Shown here: positions 1 through 6,955 of the stretch, in pieces
Position numbering within the stretch: position 1 is the stretch's first letter
How the letters are laid out: each line of letters opens with the position of its first letter
Assembly (NCBI GenBank): GCA_946480785.1
Contig: CAMLLD010000053.1
Coordinates: 1-46,407, forward strand
Reading direction: 5' to 3'
DNA: 46,407 nt
From: an uncultured Blastocatellia bacterium
GTDB lineage: Bacteria; Acidobacteriota; Blastocatellia; Pyrinomonadales; Pyrinomonadaceae
Notes under the pieces: model-generated
The model's database searches: none
What the model saw: only the letters and a program-made list of their open reading frames with translations
Told to the model about the DNA's origin: nothing
Translations under genes and position numbers: made by a program

Positions 1-115
1 CTCGAATTTCTCTTGACAAGACCCGGCTTCATAGAAGGGTTGCTTCAACCCTGGGTCTAATGGAAAACCGAAGGGCAACGCTGAAAGCGTTGGCTAGCGC
101 CTTTTGCCCTCGTTA
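1..115 (+). repeat. Dispersed composite repeat copy (box plus nested hairpins)
   Basis: This stretch upstream of ridA is built of repeats rather than coding sequence. CTCTTGACAA (11-20 region) and GCTTCATAGA (27-36) recur in the same order on the opposite strand at the far end of the window (46361-46387). A hairpin with arms AGGGTTG/CAACCCT follows at about 37-53. A nested hairpin follows that: AACGCTGAAAGCGTT at 77-91 within the outer arms AGGGCAA (72-78) and TTGCCCT (104-110). The inner palindrome differs from the AACGCCGAAGGCGTT units at the window end by a paired C-to-T and G-to-A change, which suggests selection for the stem. TTGACA at 13-18 could be a -35 box, but no good -10 is spaced for it. 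Confidence 0.55.
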
Positions 116-149
116 TGGCGTGTCTGCTAGAATCCCGCCTTTGTTTACC

Positions 150-533
150 GTGAGAGAACGCATCCAGACAGACAAAGCACCGGCAGCTATCGGTCCGTAT
201 TCACAGGCGATTCGGGCGGGCGGCTTCGTGTTTGTCTCCGGCCAGATCCCGATCGATCCGGCTACCGGCGAGTTCATCAAAGGCGGCGTCGGCGAACAAA
301 CCGAACGCGTTTTGCAGAATCTAAAAGCCGTACTCGAAGCGGCCGGCAGCAGTCTCGACCAGATCGTCAAGACCACCGTTTTTCTCGCGGACATGAAAGA
401 GTTTGCGCAGATGAACGAAGTCTACGCGAAGTTCTTTTCGGGAGCGCCGCCCGCGCGGGCGACGGTCGCAGCGGCCGGACTCCCGCGTGATGCGCGAGTC
501 GAGATCGAAGCGGTAGCGCTGGTTTCAGAATGA
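150..533 (+). CDS. ridA: RidA family enamine/imine deaminase
   Basis: RidA (YjgF/YER057c/UK114) proteins hydrolyse reactive 2-aminoacrylate and related enamine/imine intermediates released by PLP enzymes in the cytosol. Starting at the GTG at 150 gives 127 residues, the usual family length. The longer ATG at 60 would add a 30-residue tail encoded by the upstream hairpin repeat, so it is not preferred. Family signatures are IGPYSQAI near residue 18, FVSGQIPIDPATG, the PARATV arginine region and the C-terminal VEIEAVAL strand. It converges on rpmB with a shared hairpin terminator between them. Identification is secure; the exact start is less certain because no strong ribosome binding site precedes it. 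Confidence 0.93.
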   Translation: MRERIQTDKAPAAIGPYSQAIRAGGFVFVSGQIPIDPATGEFIKGGVGEQTERVLQNLKAVLEAAGSSLDQIVKTTVFLADMKEFAQMNEVYAKFFSGAPPARATVAAAGLPRDARVEIEAVALVSE

Positions 534-536
534 AAA

Positions 537-565
537 CAACCGGCATGCAAATGCAGCGCCGGTTG
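537..565. terminator. Bidirectional hairpin terminator between ridA and rpmB
   Basis: Perfect 8-bp arms CAACCGGC (537-544) and GCCGGTTG (558-565) enclose a 13-nt loop, directly after the ridA stop and about 30 nt beyond the rpmB stop on the other strand. The flanks lack a strong T-tract, so termination is inferred from position and stem. Confidence 0.5.
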
Positions 566-595
566 GAGGTTGACAAGTAAATCTGTGCGGATTCG

Positions 596-790
596 CTAAG
601 CGGCTTTGGCGACTTTGCCGGCCTTGATGCAGGTGGTGCAGACCTTCATGCGGCAAGCGCCGCCTTCCGGTTTCTGCACGCGAATCGATTGTAGATTCGG
701 ATCGAAGCGTCGCTTCGTGCGATTGTTAGCGTGGGACACGTTATTGCCGGTTTGAGGTCCCTTGCCGCAGATTTCGCAACGTTTGGCCAT
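596..790 (-). CDS. rpmB: 50S ribosomal protein L28
   Basis: A 64-residue L28 (bL28) protein of the large ribosomal subunit. It begins [10 protein letters not shown] and keeps the [15 protein letters not shown] core. It carries two CxxC pairs (C5/C8 and C51/C54), so it is the zinc-binding 'C+' type. An AGGAGG sequence lies about 12 nt upstream of the ATG on the minus strand, and a good promoter sits further upstream (825-854). The gene is divergent from the SurA-like gene and stands alone, as rpmB often does outside enterobacteria. Confidence 0.97.
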   Translation of the reverse strand: MAKRCEICGKGPQTGNNVSHANNRTKRRFDPNLQSIRVQKPEGGACRMKVCTTCIKAGKVAKAA

Positions 791-824
791 AAGTTAGTTC
801 AACCTCCTAATCAGAAAACCGAGA

Positions 825-854
825 TTTATAACAAACGGATTTCAAGGTCGTCAA
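825..854 (-). promoter_or_regulatory. Sigma-70-type promoter for rpmB
   Basis: On the minus strand TTGACG (854-849) and TATAAA (830-825) are separated by 18 nt. That is five of six consensus bases in each box, about 35 nt before the rpmB start. It lies in the divergent gap shared with the SurA-like gene. Confidence 0.6.
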
Positions 855-895
855 GCAGACGGCTCGAGAGAGAATTGCAAAGGAGCAGAGTTAAA

Positions 896-2095
896 GTGCG
901 CAAAATCGGAAAACTCTTCGCGGTGACATGTCTGGTTGTTTCGGGCCTCGTGATGGCCGGTTGCTCGTCGGGCGGCAATGAAACCAACGAAAACATGGTG
1001 GCCGCCACCGTCAACGGCCGCAACATCATGTTGCAGGAAGTCGAACGCGGTGTGAACCAGCAGGCGGGCGGCAATCCTTCGGCCTTGACTCAACTCGAGT
1101 TGGCCCAGGCCCGGCTCACCGTACTCGACGATCTCATAAAACGCGAAGTGATGTTCCAACGCGCCGAACGCGAGAAGGTGTTGCCGACTGAGGCACAGAT
1201 CGACGGCGCGATCGCTCAGCAAAAAGAACAGAGCGGCATGACGCAGGACGAGTTCGAACGGCAACTGAAAGCGCAGAACATGTCCGTGGAAACTCTGCGT
1301 GAAGAAGCGCGCAAGAACCTCGCGATCAGCAATCTCCAGGACAAGTACAACGGCAAGATCAACATCAGCGATCGCGAAGTCGAAGACTTCTACAACAACA
1401 ACAAACAGCAGTTTGTGAACAAGCGCGGCGTCGCGCTCTCGATGATCATGGTCGATCCGGCGGACAACAGCGCGACCGGAATCGGCCTGGACGACGCGAA
1501 GAACGAAGCCGACGCGAAGTTGAAGATCGATAACATCTATCAGCAGTTGCAAGGCAAGGCTGACTTCGCCACTGTCGCACGCGCCAAGAGTGAAGACTAC
1601 ACCTCGCTGCGCGCCGGCGGCGATATTGGTTTCGCGACCGAAGACGAGCTCAAGGAAAACGGCTTTCCGCCCGAATTGATCGCCCAGTTTCTTGGTCCGA
1701 TGCAGGTCGGTGATTACACGCAACCGACAAACTTCCGCGGAAAGTGGTACATCTTCAAACTCGCCGATAAGCGTTTGCAGACTGAGAACCTGACGCTCGA
1801 CAGTCCGGGCCTGCGTCAAAAAATTGCGCAGGGACTCACAAACCAGCGCAAGCAGATTCTCAACACGGCGTTGATGGAAGTGGCGATGAACGAAGCACGC
1901 ATCGTCAACAATCTCGCCGCAAACATGCTGAATAATCCGGGCAACCTCGGTCTGCGTCCGGCTGGTGAAAGCGCGCCGGCGGGAACGCAGCAGCCGGCTG
2001 CTTCGAGTCCTGCGCCTTCAGCTCCGGCCGCCACGAGTTCGCCTGTGCCCGTGCGGCCCGCGAATGGGAACGGAAACTCGAACGCGAACAAATAA
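896..2095 (+). CDS. SurA-like peptidyl-prolyl isomerase lipoprotein
   Basis: Probable periplasmic chaperone/parvulin that helps fold exported or outer-membrane proteins. The start is the GTG at 896, ten bases after AAGGAG; upstream in-frame starts would add a non-signal-like tail. The 399-residue product begins with a basic-hydrophobic signal peptide ending in VMAGC, a lipobox, so it is likely lipid-anchored. Residues about 35-160 form a helical SurA-N-type domain. Residues about 180-290 form a PPIC rotamase domain, with the FATVARAKSED, AGGDIGF and KWYIFKLADKR elements. A proline/alanine/serine-rich low-complexity tail closes the protein. The next gene follows after 17 nt, but a functional link is not evident. 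Confidence 0.88.
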   Translation: MRKIGKLFAVTCLVVSGLVMAGCSSGGNETNENMVAATVNGRNIMLQEVERGVNQQAGGNPSALTQLELAQARLTVLDDLIKREVMFQRAEREKVLPTEAQIDGAIAQQKEQSGMTQDEFERQLKAQNMSVETLREEARKNLAISNLQDKYNGKINISDREVEDFYNNNKQQFVNKRGVALSMIMVDPADNSATGIGLDDAKNEADAKLKIDNIYQQLQGKADFATVARAKSEDYTSLRAGGDIGFATEDELKENGFPPELIAQFLGPMQVGDYTQPTNFRGKWYIFKLADKRLQTENLTLDSPGLRQKIAQGLTNQRKQILNTALMEVAMNEARIVNNLAANMLNNPGNLGLRPAGESAPAGTQQPAASSPAPSAPAATSSPVPVRPANGNGNSNANK

Positions 2096-2112
2096 AACCG
2101 TGCAGTTAGTGG

Positions 2113-4101
2113 ATGCTGTTTCGTCTTTCAGAAGTTTATAAATCCTACGGTGTTCAGGACGTGTTACGCGGCACGTCCTTACAGGTCAATCCCGGTGAAC
2201 ACGTCGGACTGGTAGGGCGAAACGGCGCCGGCAAGAGCACGATCTTTCGTCTCGTCCGCGGTGATGAGACGGCGGATCGTGGTGACGTCGTGCGCGCGCG
2301 CGGCCTTCGTCTCGGCCTGTTGGACCAGCACGTTCACTTCAAACCCGGCTCGACGGTCCATGAGTCCGCGCTCGCCGCGTTCGGTCGCCTGCAGCAGATC
2401 GAACACGAGATGCACGAGCTCGAGCACCGCATGGCCGACGCGGGCGACGACCTCGACAAGATCCTCGAACGCTACAGCGATCTTCAGCATGAGTTTGAAC
2501 TCGAAGGTGGCTTTGAGTACACGGCGCGCGCGGAAGCGATCCTGCAAGGTCTCGGTTTCGATCGCGAGATGTGGACGCTCGAAACAGAAAAGCTCTCCGG
2601 CGGCCAACAGAATCGACTCGGTCTCGCTTGCTTGTTGCTCGCCGCGCCGGACATCCTGCTGCTCGACGAGCCCACCAACCATCTCGACGTAAACGCGGTC
2701 GAGTGGCTCGAAGAATATTTGCAGGGTTACGAATCCGCTTACGTCATCATCAGTCACGATCGCTATTTTCTCGATCGTTGTTGTCGCCGCATCATCGAGC
2801 TCGAAAACGGCCGCGCCTCCAGTTACACCGGCAACTACTCGAGCTATCTCGTCGAACGCGAAGAGCGCCGCGAAGCGCAACAGCGTGCTTATGACAATCA
2901 ACAGCAGTTGATCGCGAAGACGCAGGAGTTCATTCGCCGCAACATCGCGGGACAAAAAACGAAGCAGGCGAAGTCGCGGCGCAAGATGCTCGAGAAGCTC
3001 GAGCGCATCGACGCGGTGCGGCCGGACCAGTCGTCAGGCGATTTTCGCTTGCAGGCGATCGAGCGGACGGGTAATCACGTGTTGACCGTGACCGATGCGT
3101 CGATCGGTTATCCGGAGAAATTGCTGGCGCGCGACATCTCTTTCATCCTGCGGCGTGGTGAGTGTCTCGGCATCATTGGTCCAAACGGATCGGGCAAGAC
3201 CACGTTTCTGAAAACGATCCTGAACAAGCTGCCGCCGCTCGCGGGCGAAGTGCGCTGGGGCACGAAAGTGCAGATTGGTTACTACGCGCAACAGCTCGAC
3301 GATCTCGACGATCGCAACGAGATCATCATGGAGTTGCGCCGTGTTGCGCCGCCGGGCGCGACAGCCGGCGAGCTGCGTTCGTTTCTGGCGAAGTTTCTGT
3401 TCATAGGCGACGACGTTTACAAGCACGTGCGCGATCTTTCCGGCGGCGAGAAGGGGCGGCTCGCCCTCGCGAAGTTGATCTACTCGCGCGTGAACGTGCT
3501 CGTGCTCGACGAGCCCACTAATCATCTCGACATTCCTTCGCGTGAGGCGTTGGAAGAAGCGTTGAGCGCCTACGAAGGGACGATCATCACGATCAGTCAC
3601 GATCGCTATTTTCTCGATCGCGTCGCGACGCAGATTCTGGCGTTGGATGGACTCGGCGGCGCGGAGCACTACGATGGGGATTACACGGAGTATCACGACT
3701 GGAAGCTAGGCGGTTCCGCTTCATCTACTACTGCTTCATCCGTTCCATCCCTTCCTTCCCCGACCGAACCCGAGAACCTCGTCAGTCTTGCTGCTCCTCC
3801 TGTCGAAGAAGCTCCGCCGGTCAAAACAAAATCCAAACCGACGCCAACAAAGCCGGGCGTCAAGGTAGTCAAGAAAAAGAAACCCGAAACGCGCACGGCG
3901 GAGCAGGTTGAGCAGGAGATCGCCGCGGCCGAGTCGCGCCTGAACGACATCTCGCAACAGATGGGCACCCCGGAAGTCGCGCGCGACCCCGATCGCCTGA
4001 TCGCTTTGAACACCTACTACCAACAAACCGAATCATCACTGAAAACACTTTACGAAGAGTGGGACCGCGTCAGCCAAGAACCCGCTCGGTTATCGAACTA
4101 G
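2113..4101 (+). CDS. ABC-F family ATPase (ribosome-associated, Uup/EttA-like)
   Basis: A 662-residue cytosolic protein with two ABC ATPase domains and no membrane segments. ABC-F proteins act on the translating ribosome (EttA, Uup and YdiF types, and antibiotic-resistance factors). Walker A motifs are GRNGAGKST (residues 35-43) and GPNGSGKTT (about 356). Signature motifs are LSGGQ (about 162) and LSGGE (about 443), each followed by LLLDEPTNHLD or VLVLDEPTNHLD. The charged linker between the domains (about 255-310) corresponds to the P-site tRNA interaction motif. After a low-complexity segment a C-terminal coiled coil (about 595-655) resembles the Uup/ABC_tran_CTD extension. The exact subfamily cannot be fixed by eye, and a resistance role is not implied. 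Confidence 0.92.
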   Translation: MLFRLSEVYKSYGVQDVLRGTSLQVNPGEHVGLVGRNGAGKSTIFRLVRGDETADRGDVVRARGLRLGLLDQHVHFKPGSTVHESALAAFGRLQQIEHEMHELEHRMADAGDDLDKILERYSDLQHEFELEGGFEYTARAEAILQGLGFDREMWTLETEKLSGGQQNRLGLACLLLAAPDILLLDEPTNHLDVNAVEWLEEYLQGYESAYVIISHDRYFLDRCCRRIIELENGRASSYTGNYSSYLVEREERREAQQRAYDNQQQLIAKTQEFIRRNIAGQKTKQAKSRRKMLEKLERIDAVRPDQSSGDFRLQAIERTGNHVLTVTDASIGYPEKLLARDISFILRRGECLGIIGPNGSGKTTFLKTILNKLPPLAGEVRWGTKVQIGYYAQQLDDLDDRNEIIMELRRVAPPGATAGELRSFLAKFLFIGDDVYKHVRDLSGGEKGRLALAKLIYSRVNVLVLDEPTNHLDIPSREALEEALSAYEGTIITISHDRYFLDRVATQILALDGLGGAEHYDGDYTEYHDWKLGGSASSTTASSVPSLPSPTEPENLVSLAAPPVEEAPPVKTKSKPTPTKPGVKVVKKKKPETRTAEQVEQEIAAAESRLNDISQQMGTPEVARDPDRLIALNTYYQQTESSLKTLYEEWDRVSQEPARLSN

Positions 4102-4140
4102 CCGAGGCCATTGCGCGCTACACTCTCGCTGGTGATGAGT

Positions 4141-4186
4141 TTGACCATCTCGGCAAACGTGCCATATATTTGCAGCACGTTTGCCG
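4141..4186 (+). promoter_or_regulatory. Promoter with embedded operator palindrome of the toxin-antitoxin operon
   Basis: TTGACC (4141-4146) and TATATT (4165-4170), 18 nt apart, form a good promoter. A perfect 12-bp inverted repeat, CGGCAAACGTGC (4151-4162) and GCACGTTTGCCG (4175-4186), brackets the -10 box in its 12-nt spacer. A protein bound here would block RNA polymerase. Autoregulation by the antitoxin or the antitoxin-toxin complex is known for this class of systems; its use of this site is inferred. Confidence 0.7.
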
Positions 4187-4197
4187 GGAGGGGATTC

Positions 4198-4623
4198 ATG
4201 GAGTGGCAGGAAACAGCAAAGGCACTTGGCGGCGCCGCCGTTCTCGGAAAGGGAGTCATTTCGGGCGTAGCCTTTGCGCAAAGAATCGAGCAGGGCTTGC
4301 CACGCTCTTCGATTGTTCGGTTGAAGCGTTTTAGTCATCTCTCGGATTCTGATCTCGCGGAAGTGATTCCTCGCCGTACGCTCACAAGTATGCGAGGTGT
4401 CAAGAAGCTCACCACCGAGCAATCCGATCGCGTTGCTCGGACGGCGGGGATCGTCGCGCTCGCACAACGTGTATTCGGCAGTGCGGAAACAGCCCGCGAG
4501 TGGTTGCTCGCTCGCAATCCCGCCCTAAATAACGAGCGGCCCTTGCGTCTGTTGCGAACAAGTAGCGGCGCGAAGGTCGTCGAGAATGTTTTACTCCGGA
4601 TCGAGCACGGGGTTTACGAGTGA
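4198..4623 (+). CDS. MbcA/ParS/Xre-type antitoxin
   Basis: A 141-residue antitoxin of the family that neutralises RES-domain toxins. The ATG at 4198 follows the strong Shine-Dalgarno GGGAGGGG by about five bases; the longer TTG-started frame would run through the promoter and is rejected. The N-terminal half is Xre-like helical (GLPRSSIVRLKRF, DLAEVIPRRTL). The C-terminal half has the ParS/MbcA toxin-binding signature: RTAGIVALAQRVFGS, then AREWLLARNPALNNERPLRLL. It overlaps the toxin by 4 nt, and a perfect operator palindrome sits over the promoter. The family call is firm. Confidence 0.9.
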   Translation: MEWQETAKALGGAAVLGKGVISGVAFAQRIEQGLPRSSIVRLKRFSHLSDSDLAEVIPRRTLTSMRGVKKLTTEQSDRVARTAGIVALAQRVFGSAETAREWLLARNPALNNERPLRLLRTSSGAKVVENVLLRIEHGVYE

Positions 4624-5069
4624 GTATAGTTTGGCGCCTTGCAAACGGGCGCTATCCTGCGTTGAACGGTGAGGGAGCCCGTTTGGCCGGAGGCCGCTGG
4701 AACTCTCCCGGTAACTCAGCCGTTTACACATCCGAATCACTGGCCCTCTGCCTCGCCGAGTCGCTGGTCCATATTACGGGCGCTCTACCTCGGAACTACG
4801 TCAGGTACAAAATCTACGTGCCCGATGACGCCATCGAGATTCTTGAAGTAGCAAACCTTAAGGCAGGATGGAACAACGATCTGGCGCAGACGCGAACCTT
4901 TGGAGACGAATGGCTCATTGCGAAGCGTTCTCTTGCACTGGCCGTCCCGAGCATCGTTTTAGCGGAAAGCACGAACGTCATCATAAATCCGCTTCACCCA
5001 CGTGTACGTGAAGTGCGAATAATCGATCAAGCACCATTTACTTTTGACTCCCGACTCCGCCCGAAATGA
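4620..5069 (+). CDS. RES-domain toxin (NAD+-degrading type)
   Basis: A 149-residue RES protein. Characterised members such as MbcT destroy cellular NAD+. The GTG start overlaps the antitoxin stop (GTGA), implying translational coupling. Visible signatures are GARLAGGRWNSPG (about residues 19-31), VYTSESLALCLAE (about 35-47), the central WLIAKRSLALAVPS and the C-terminal NPLHP. These cover the conserved Arg, Tyr, Glu and Ser positions of the fold, and nothing looks truncated. Its stop overlaps the next start by 4 nt, so BtpA is translated from the same message. Confidence 0.9.
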   Translation: MSIVWRLANGRYPALNGEGARLAGGRWNSPGNSAVYTSESLALCLAESLVHITGALPRNYVRYKIYVPDDAIEILEVANLKAGWNNDLAQTRTFGDEWLIAKRSLALAVPSIVLAESTNVIINPLHPRVREVRIIDQAPFTFDSRLRPK

Positions 5070-5854
5070 TCAAACCGCCCAAAGCAATCATCGGCGTCGT
5101 TCACGTTGGCGCGTTGCCGGGGACGCCGAGGGCGGCGCAGCGAGTTGCGGAGTTGGTGGCGACTGCCAGACGTGAGGCGAGGATCTATAAGGAGGCGGGT
5201 GTTGACGGCGTTATCATTGAGAACATGCACGACGTGCCGTATCTGCGCGGTGAGGTGGGGCCGGAGATCGTTGCCGCGATGACGGCGATCGGGACGGAAG
5301 TTAAGAACGCGTGCGATCTGCCCGTCGGCATTCAGATACTCGCCGGCGCGAATATCGAAGCGATGGCGGTGGCCCATGCTGCCGGACTCGAGTTCATTCG
5401 CGCCGAGGGTTATGCGTATGCACACGTCGCCGATGAGGGCTTGATTCAGTCATCGGCGGCGAAACTACTCCGCTATCGCAAGTCGATCGGCGCCGAGCGT
5501 GTGCAAGTCTGGGCCGACATCAAGAAGAAACACGCAGCGCACGCGATTACGGCGGACGTCGCTCTCGGCGAGACTGCTGAAACTGTCGAGTTCATGGGCG
5601 CCGACTGCGTGATCGTCACGGGCAGTGCGACGGGCAAACCGCCGAGTGTCGCCGACGTGCGAGAAGCGAAGGCCCACTGCCACTTACCCGTGTTTCTCGG
5701 TTCGGGCATCACCGAAAGCAATATCGCGGAGTTCTACAACGAAGCCGACGGATTTATCATCGGCTCGGCGTTCAAGCTCGATGGCCTATGGTCGAACACG
5801 ATCGATCCCGCGCGTGTTGCGAACTTGCTGAAAGCAGTTTCCCGTCTAAAATAG
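5066..5854 (+). CDS. BtpA/SgcQ family TIM-barrel protein
   Basis: A 262-residue protein of the BtpA family, named for a cyanobacterial photosystem I biogenesis factor but also found in non-phototrophs (SgcQ), where its reaction is unclear. Family features are IIGVVHVGALPGTP at the N-terminus, DGVIIENMHDVPY, LPVGIQILAGANIEAMA, the EGYAYAHVADEGL block and a late phosphate-binding-like VFLGSGIT. The ATG lies within the toxin stop (ATGA). No phototrophy genes occur nearby, so a photosystem role is unlikely. Its tight linkage to an NAD+-targeting toxin makes a role in nucleotide or sugar-phosphate metabolism conceivable, but that is speculation. Confidence 0.85.
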   Translation: MIKPPKAIIGVVHVGALPGTPRAAQRVAELVATARREARIYKEAGVDGVIIENMHDVPYLRGEVGPEIVAAMTAIGTEVKNACDLPVGIQILAGANIEAMAVAHAAGLEFIRAEGYAYAHVADEGLIQSSAAKLLRYRKSIGAERVQVWADIKKKHAAHAITADVALGETAETVEFMGADCVIVTGSATGKPPSVADVREAKAHCHLPVFLGSGITESNIAEFYNEADGFIIGSAFKLDGLWSNTIDPARVANLLKAVSRLK

Positions 5855-5963
5855 TTCGAAAAAATTTCTTTCGGAATGTCGATCAGTCTGTCGATCTGCG
5901 GCCGCGCCGTTCGACGTACTCTTGAGAAGCGCAAATATCCAAAAAATACGAAAGGTACACTCC

Positions 5964-6431
5964 ATGGACAGCAAGCCAACGAACGAACAAGCTCAACTAC
6001 ACCTTCAGGTTTACGATCTGCGCCGCGAAGCCCGGCTGCGGCAAGCGCGCGACTGGTTCCAGGCAAACTACCACGCGGAAACGGTCGAAGAGGCGATGAA
6101 GCTCGCCGCGCCAGGCACCGAACACGGCACCTTCTTCGGCATGGTTATCGGTTACTGGGAACAGGCCTGCTCGCTCTTGAATTACGGATTGCTTCACGAC
6201 GATCTGTTTTTCGAAACCAGCGGCGAGCTCTTCGGCGTTTACGAACAGGTCAAGACGGTGCTGCCGCAATTCCGCGAACAATTCGGTAATCCGACTCTGC
6301 TCACGAACCTCGAGCAGGCCGCGAAGCGTTACGAAGAATGGTCGGAGAAACGCGCGCCCGGCGCCGTCGCGAAGATGCGTGAGTGGATGCAACAGGAACG
6401 CGCGCAGAAGAAAGCCGCCGCAAGCGCATAG
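5964..6431 (+). CDS. Conserved-looking helical protein of unknown function
   Basis: I do not recognise this 155-residue soluble protein. The ATG at 5964 follows GAAAGGTAC, a reasonable ribosome binding site; an in-frame TTG at 5922 would add 14 residues. It is predicted almost wholly alpha-helical, rich in Glu, Arg, Gln and aromatic residues. It has a central GTFFGMVIGYWEQACSLL segment too polar to be a membrane span and an Ala/Lys/Gln-rich tail. It stands alone between BtpA and a gap, so context gives no clue. Confidence 0.65.
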   Translation: MDSKPTNEQAQLHLQVYDLRREARLRQARDWFQANYHAETVEEAMKLAAPGTEHGTFFGMVIGYWEQACSLLNYGLLHDDLFFETSGELFGVYEQVKTVLPQFREQFGNPTLLTNLEQAAKRYEEWSEKRAPGAVAKMREWMQQERAQKKAAASA

Positions 6432-6445
6432 AAACTTACGTCATC

Positions 6446-6535
6446 GCCCAGCCTTTTCGTTTAAGCGAACTTCTCCAACTCCGCGAGAGGTGAAGTGTGG
6501 TTCAATGCGGTTCGTCAAATTTGAAAAGGCTGGGC
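6446..6535. other. Structured element closed by a perfect 13-bp inverted repeat
   Basis: GCCCAGCCTTTTC (6446-6458) pairs perfectly with GAAAAGGCTGGGC (6523-6535), 64 nt apart. Inside, CGAAC (about 6466) can pair with GTTCG (about 6510), and CTTCTCC (about 6469) with GGTGAAG (about 6489), giving a branched, cloverleaf-like fold of 90 nt. It starts 15 nt after the preceding stop codon. It could be a small RNA, a complex terminator or a miniature mobile element. No known RNA family is recognised. Confidence 0.45.
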
Positions 6536-6544
6536 CACTAGACC

Positions 6545-6712
6545 ATGAGGACCGCACGCTTACAAGCTAAACCGGATCGCGGACAGCCGGGATATCCGCC
6601 GCCGCCATCGATGGCCCTGAAGATGGCCGACTACTATGCGTCGCTGGTCGACGACACTGCAGCCGCAGCCGCGGCGGCCGCTAAGGCAAAAGGCAGCAAG
6701 CCCACCCCGTAA
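6545..6712 (+). CDS. Possible 55-residue small protein
   Basis: A short ORF from the ATG at 6545 to the TAA at 6710, within the 0.5-kb gap. The product has a proline-rich stretch (GYPPPPS), an amphipathic ALKMADYYASLVDD segment and an Ala/Lys tail. Its G/C-rich third positions resemble neighbouring genes. The ribosome binding site is weak and the start sits only 10 nt past the structured element. No family is recognised; it may be spurious. Confidence 0.3.
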   Translation: MRTARLQAKPDRGQPGYPPPPSMALKMADYYASLVDDTAAAAAAAAKAKGSKPTP

Positions 6713-6810
6713 CCGTTCACCTTTAGCAAGATTGAACAAGAAAAAGTAGCGTGTTTACGTTACACCGTAGCTTCGTCTGCGCCGCGCTTGGCGTCATCGG
6801 GAACCGCTCT

Positions 6811-6899
6811 TCTCGTGCAACCTCTGTGTCTCTGTGGTTTGTTTTGCTGGAGAGATTATTAACCACAGAGGCGCAGAGACACAGAGGTTGCACAGAGAA
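6811..6899. repeat. Imperfect inverted repeat of the CTCTGTGTCTCTGTGGTT type
   Basis: The left arm CAACCTCTGTGTCTCTGTGG (about 6818-6837) is mirrored by a right arm at 6861-6890 that carries an eight-base insertion (gcctctgc type). A loop of about 20 nt lies between them. Intergenic palindromes with this CCTCTGTG/CACAGAGG core are widespread in bacterial genomes. The gap 6432-6955 otherwise holds the structured element and the small ORF above. No promoter for the exporter gene could be pinned down. Confidence 0.6.
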
Positions 6900-6955
6900 A
6901 TCAGTTCGCAACCAACTCCCAGGCAAAGCTTATCCACTGGAACCGGGGTCGCTCT

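Noticed and set aside
60..149. N-terminal extension of RidA from the ATG at 60
   Set aside because: The extension is encoded by nested hairpin repeats, and the GTG at 150 gives the standard family length.
851..1819. Long minus-strand ORF (322 codons) opposite the SurA-like gene
   Set aside because: Antisense shadow of a clear lipoprotein/parvulin gene. Its translation is a low-complexity mix with no family features.
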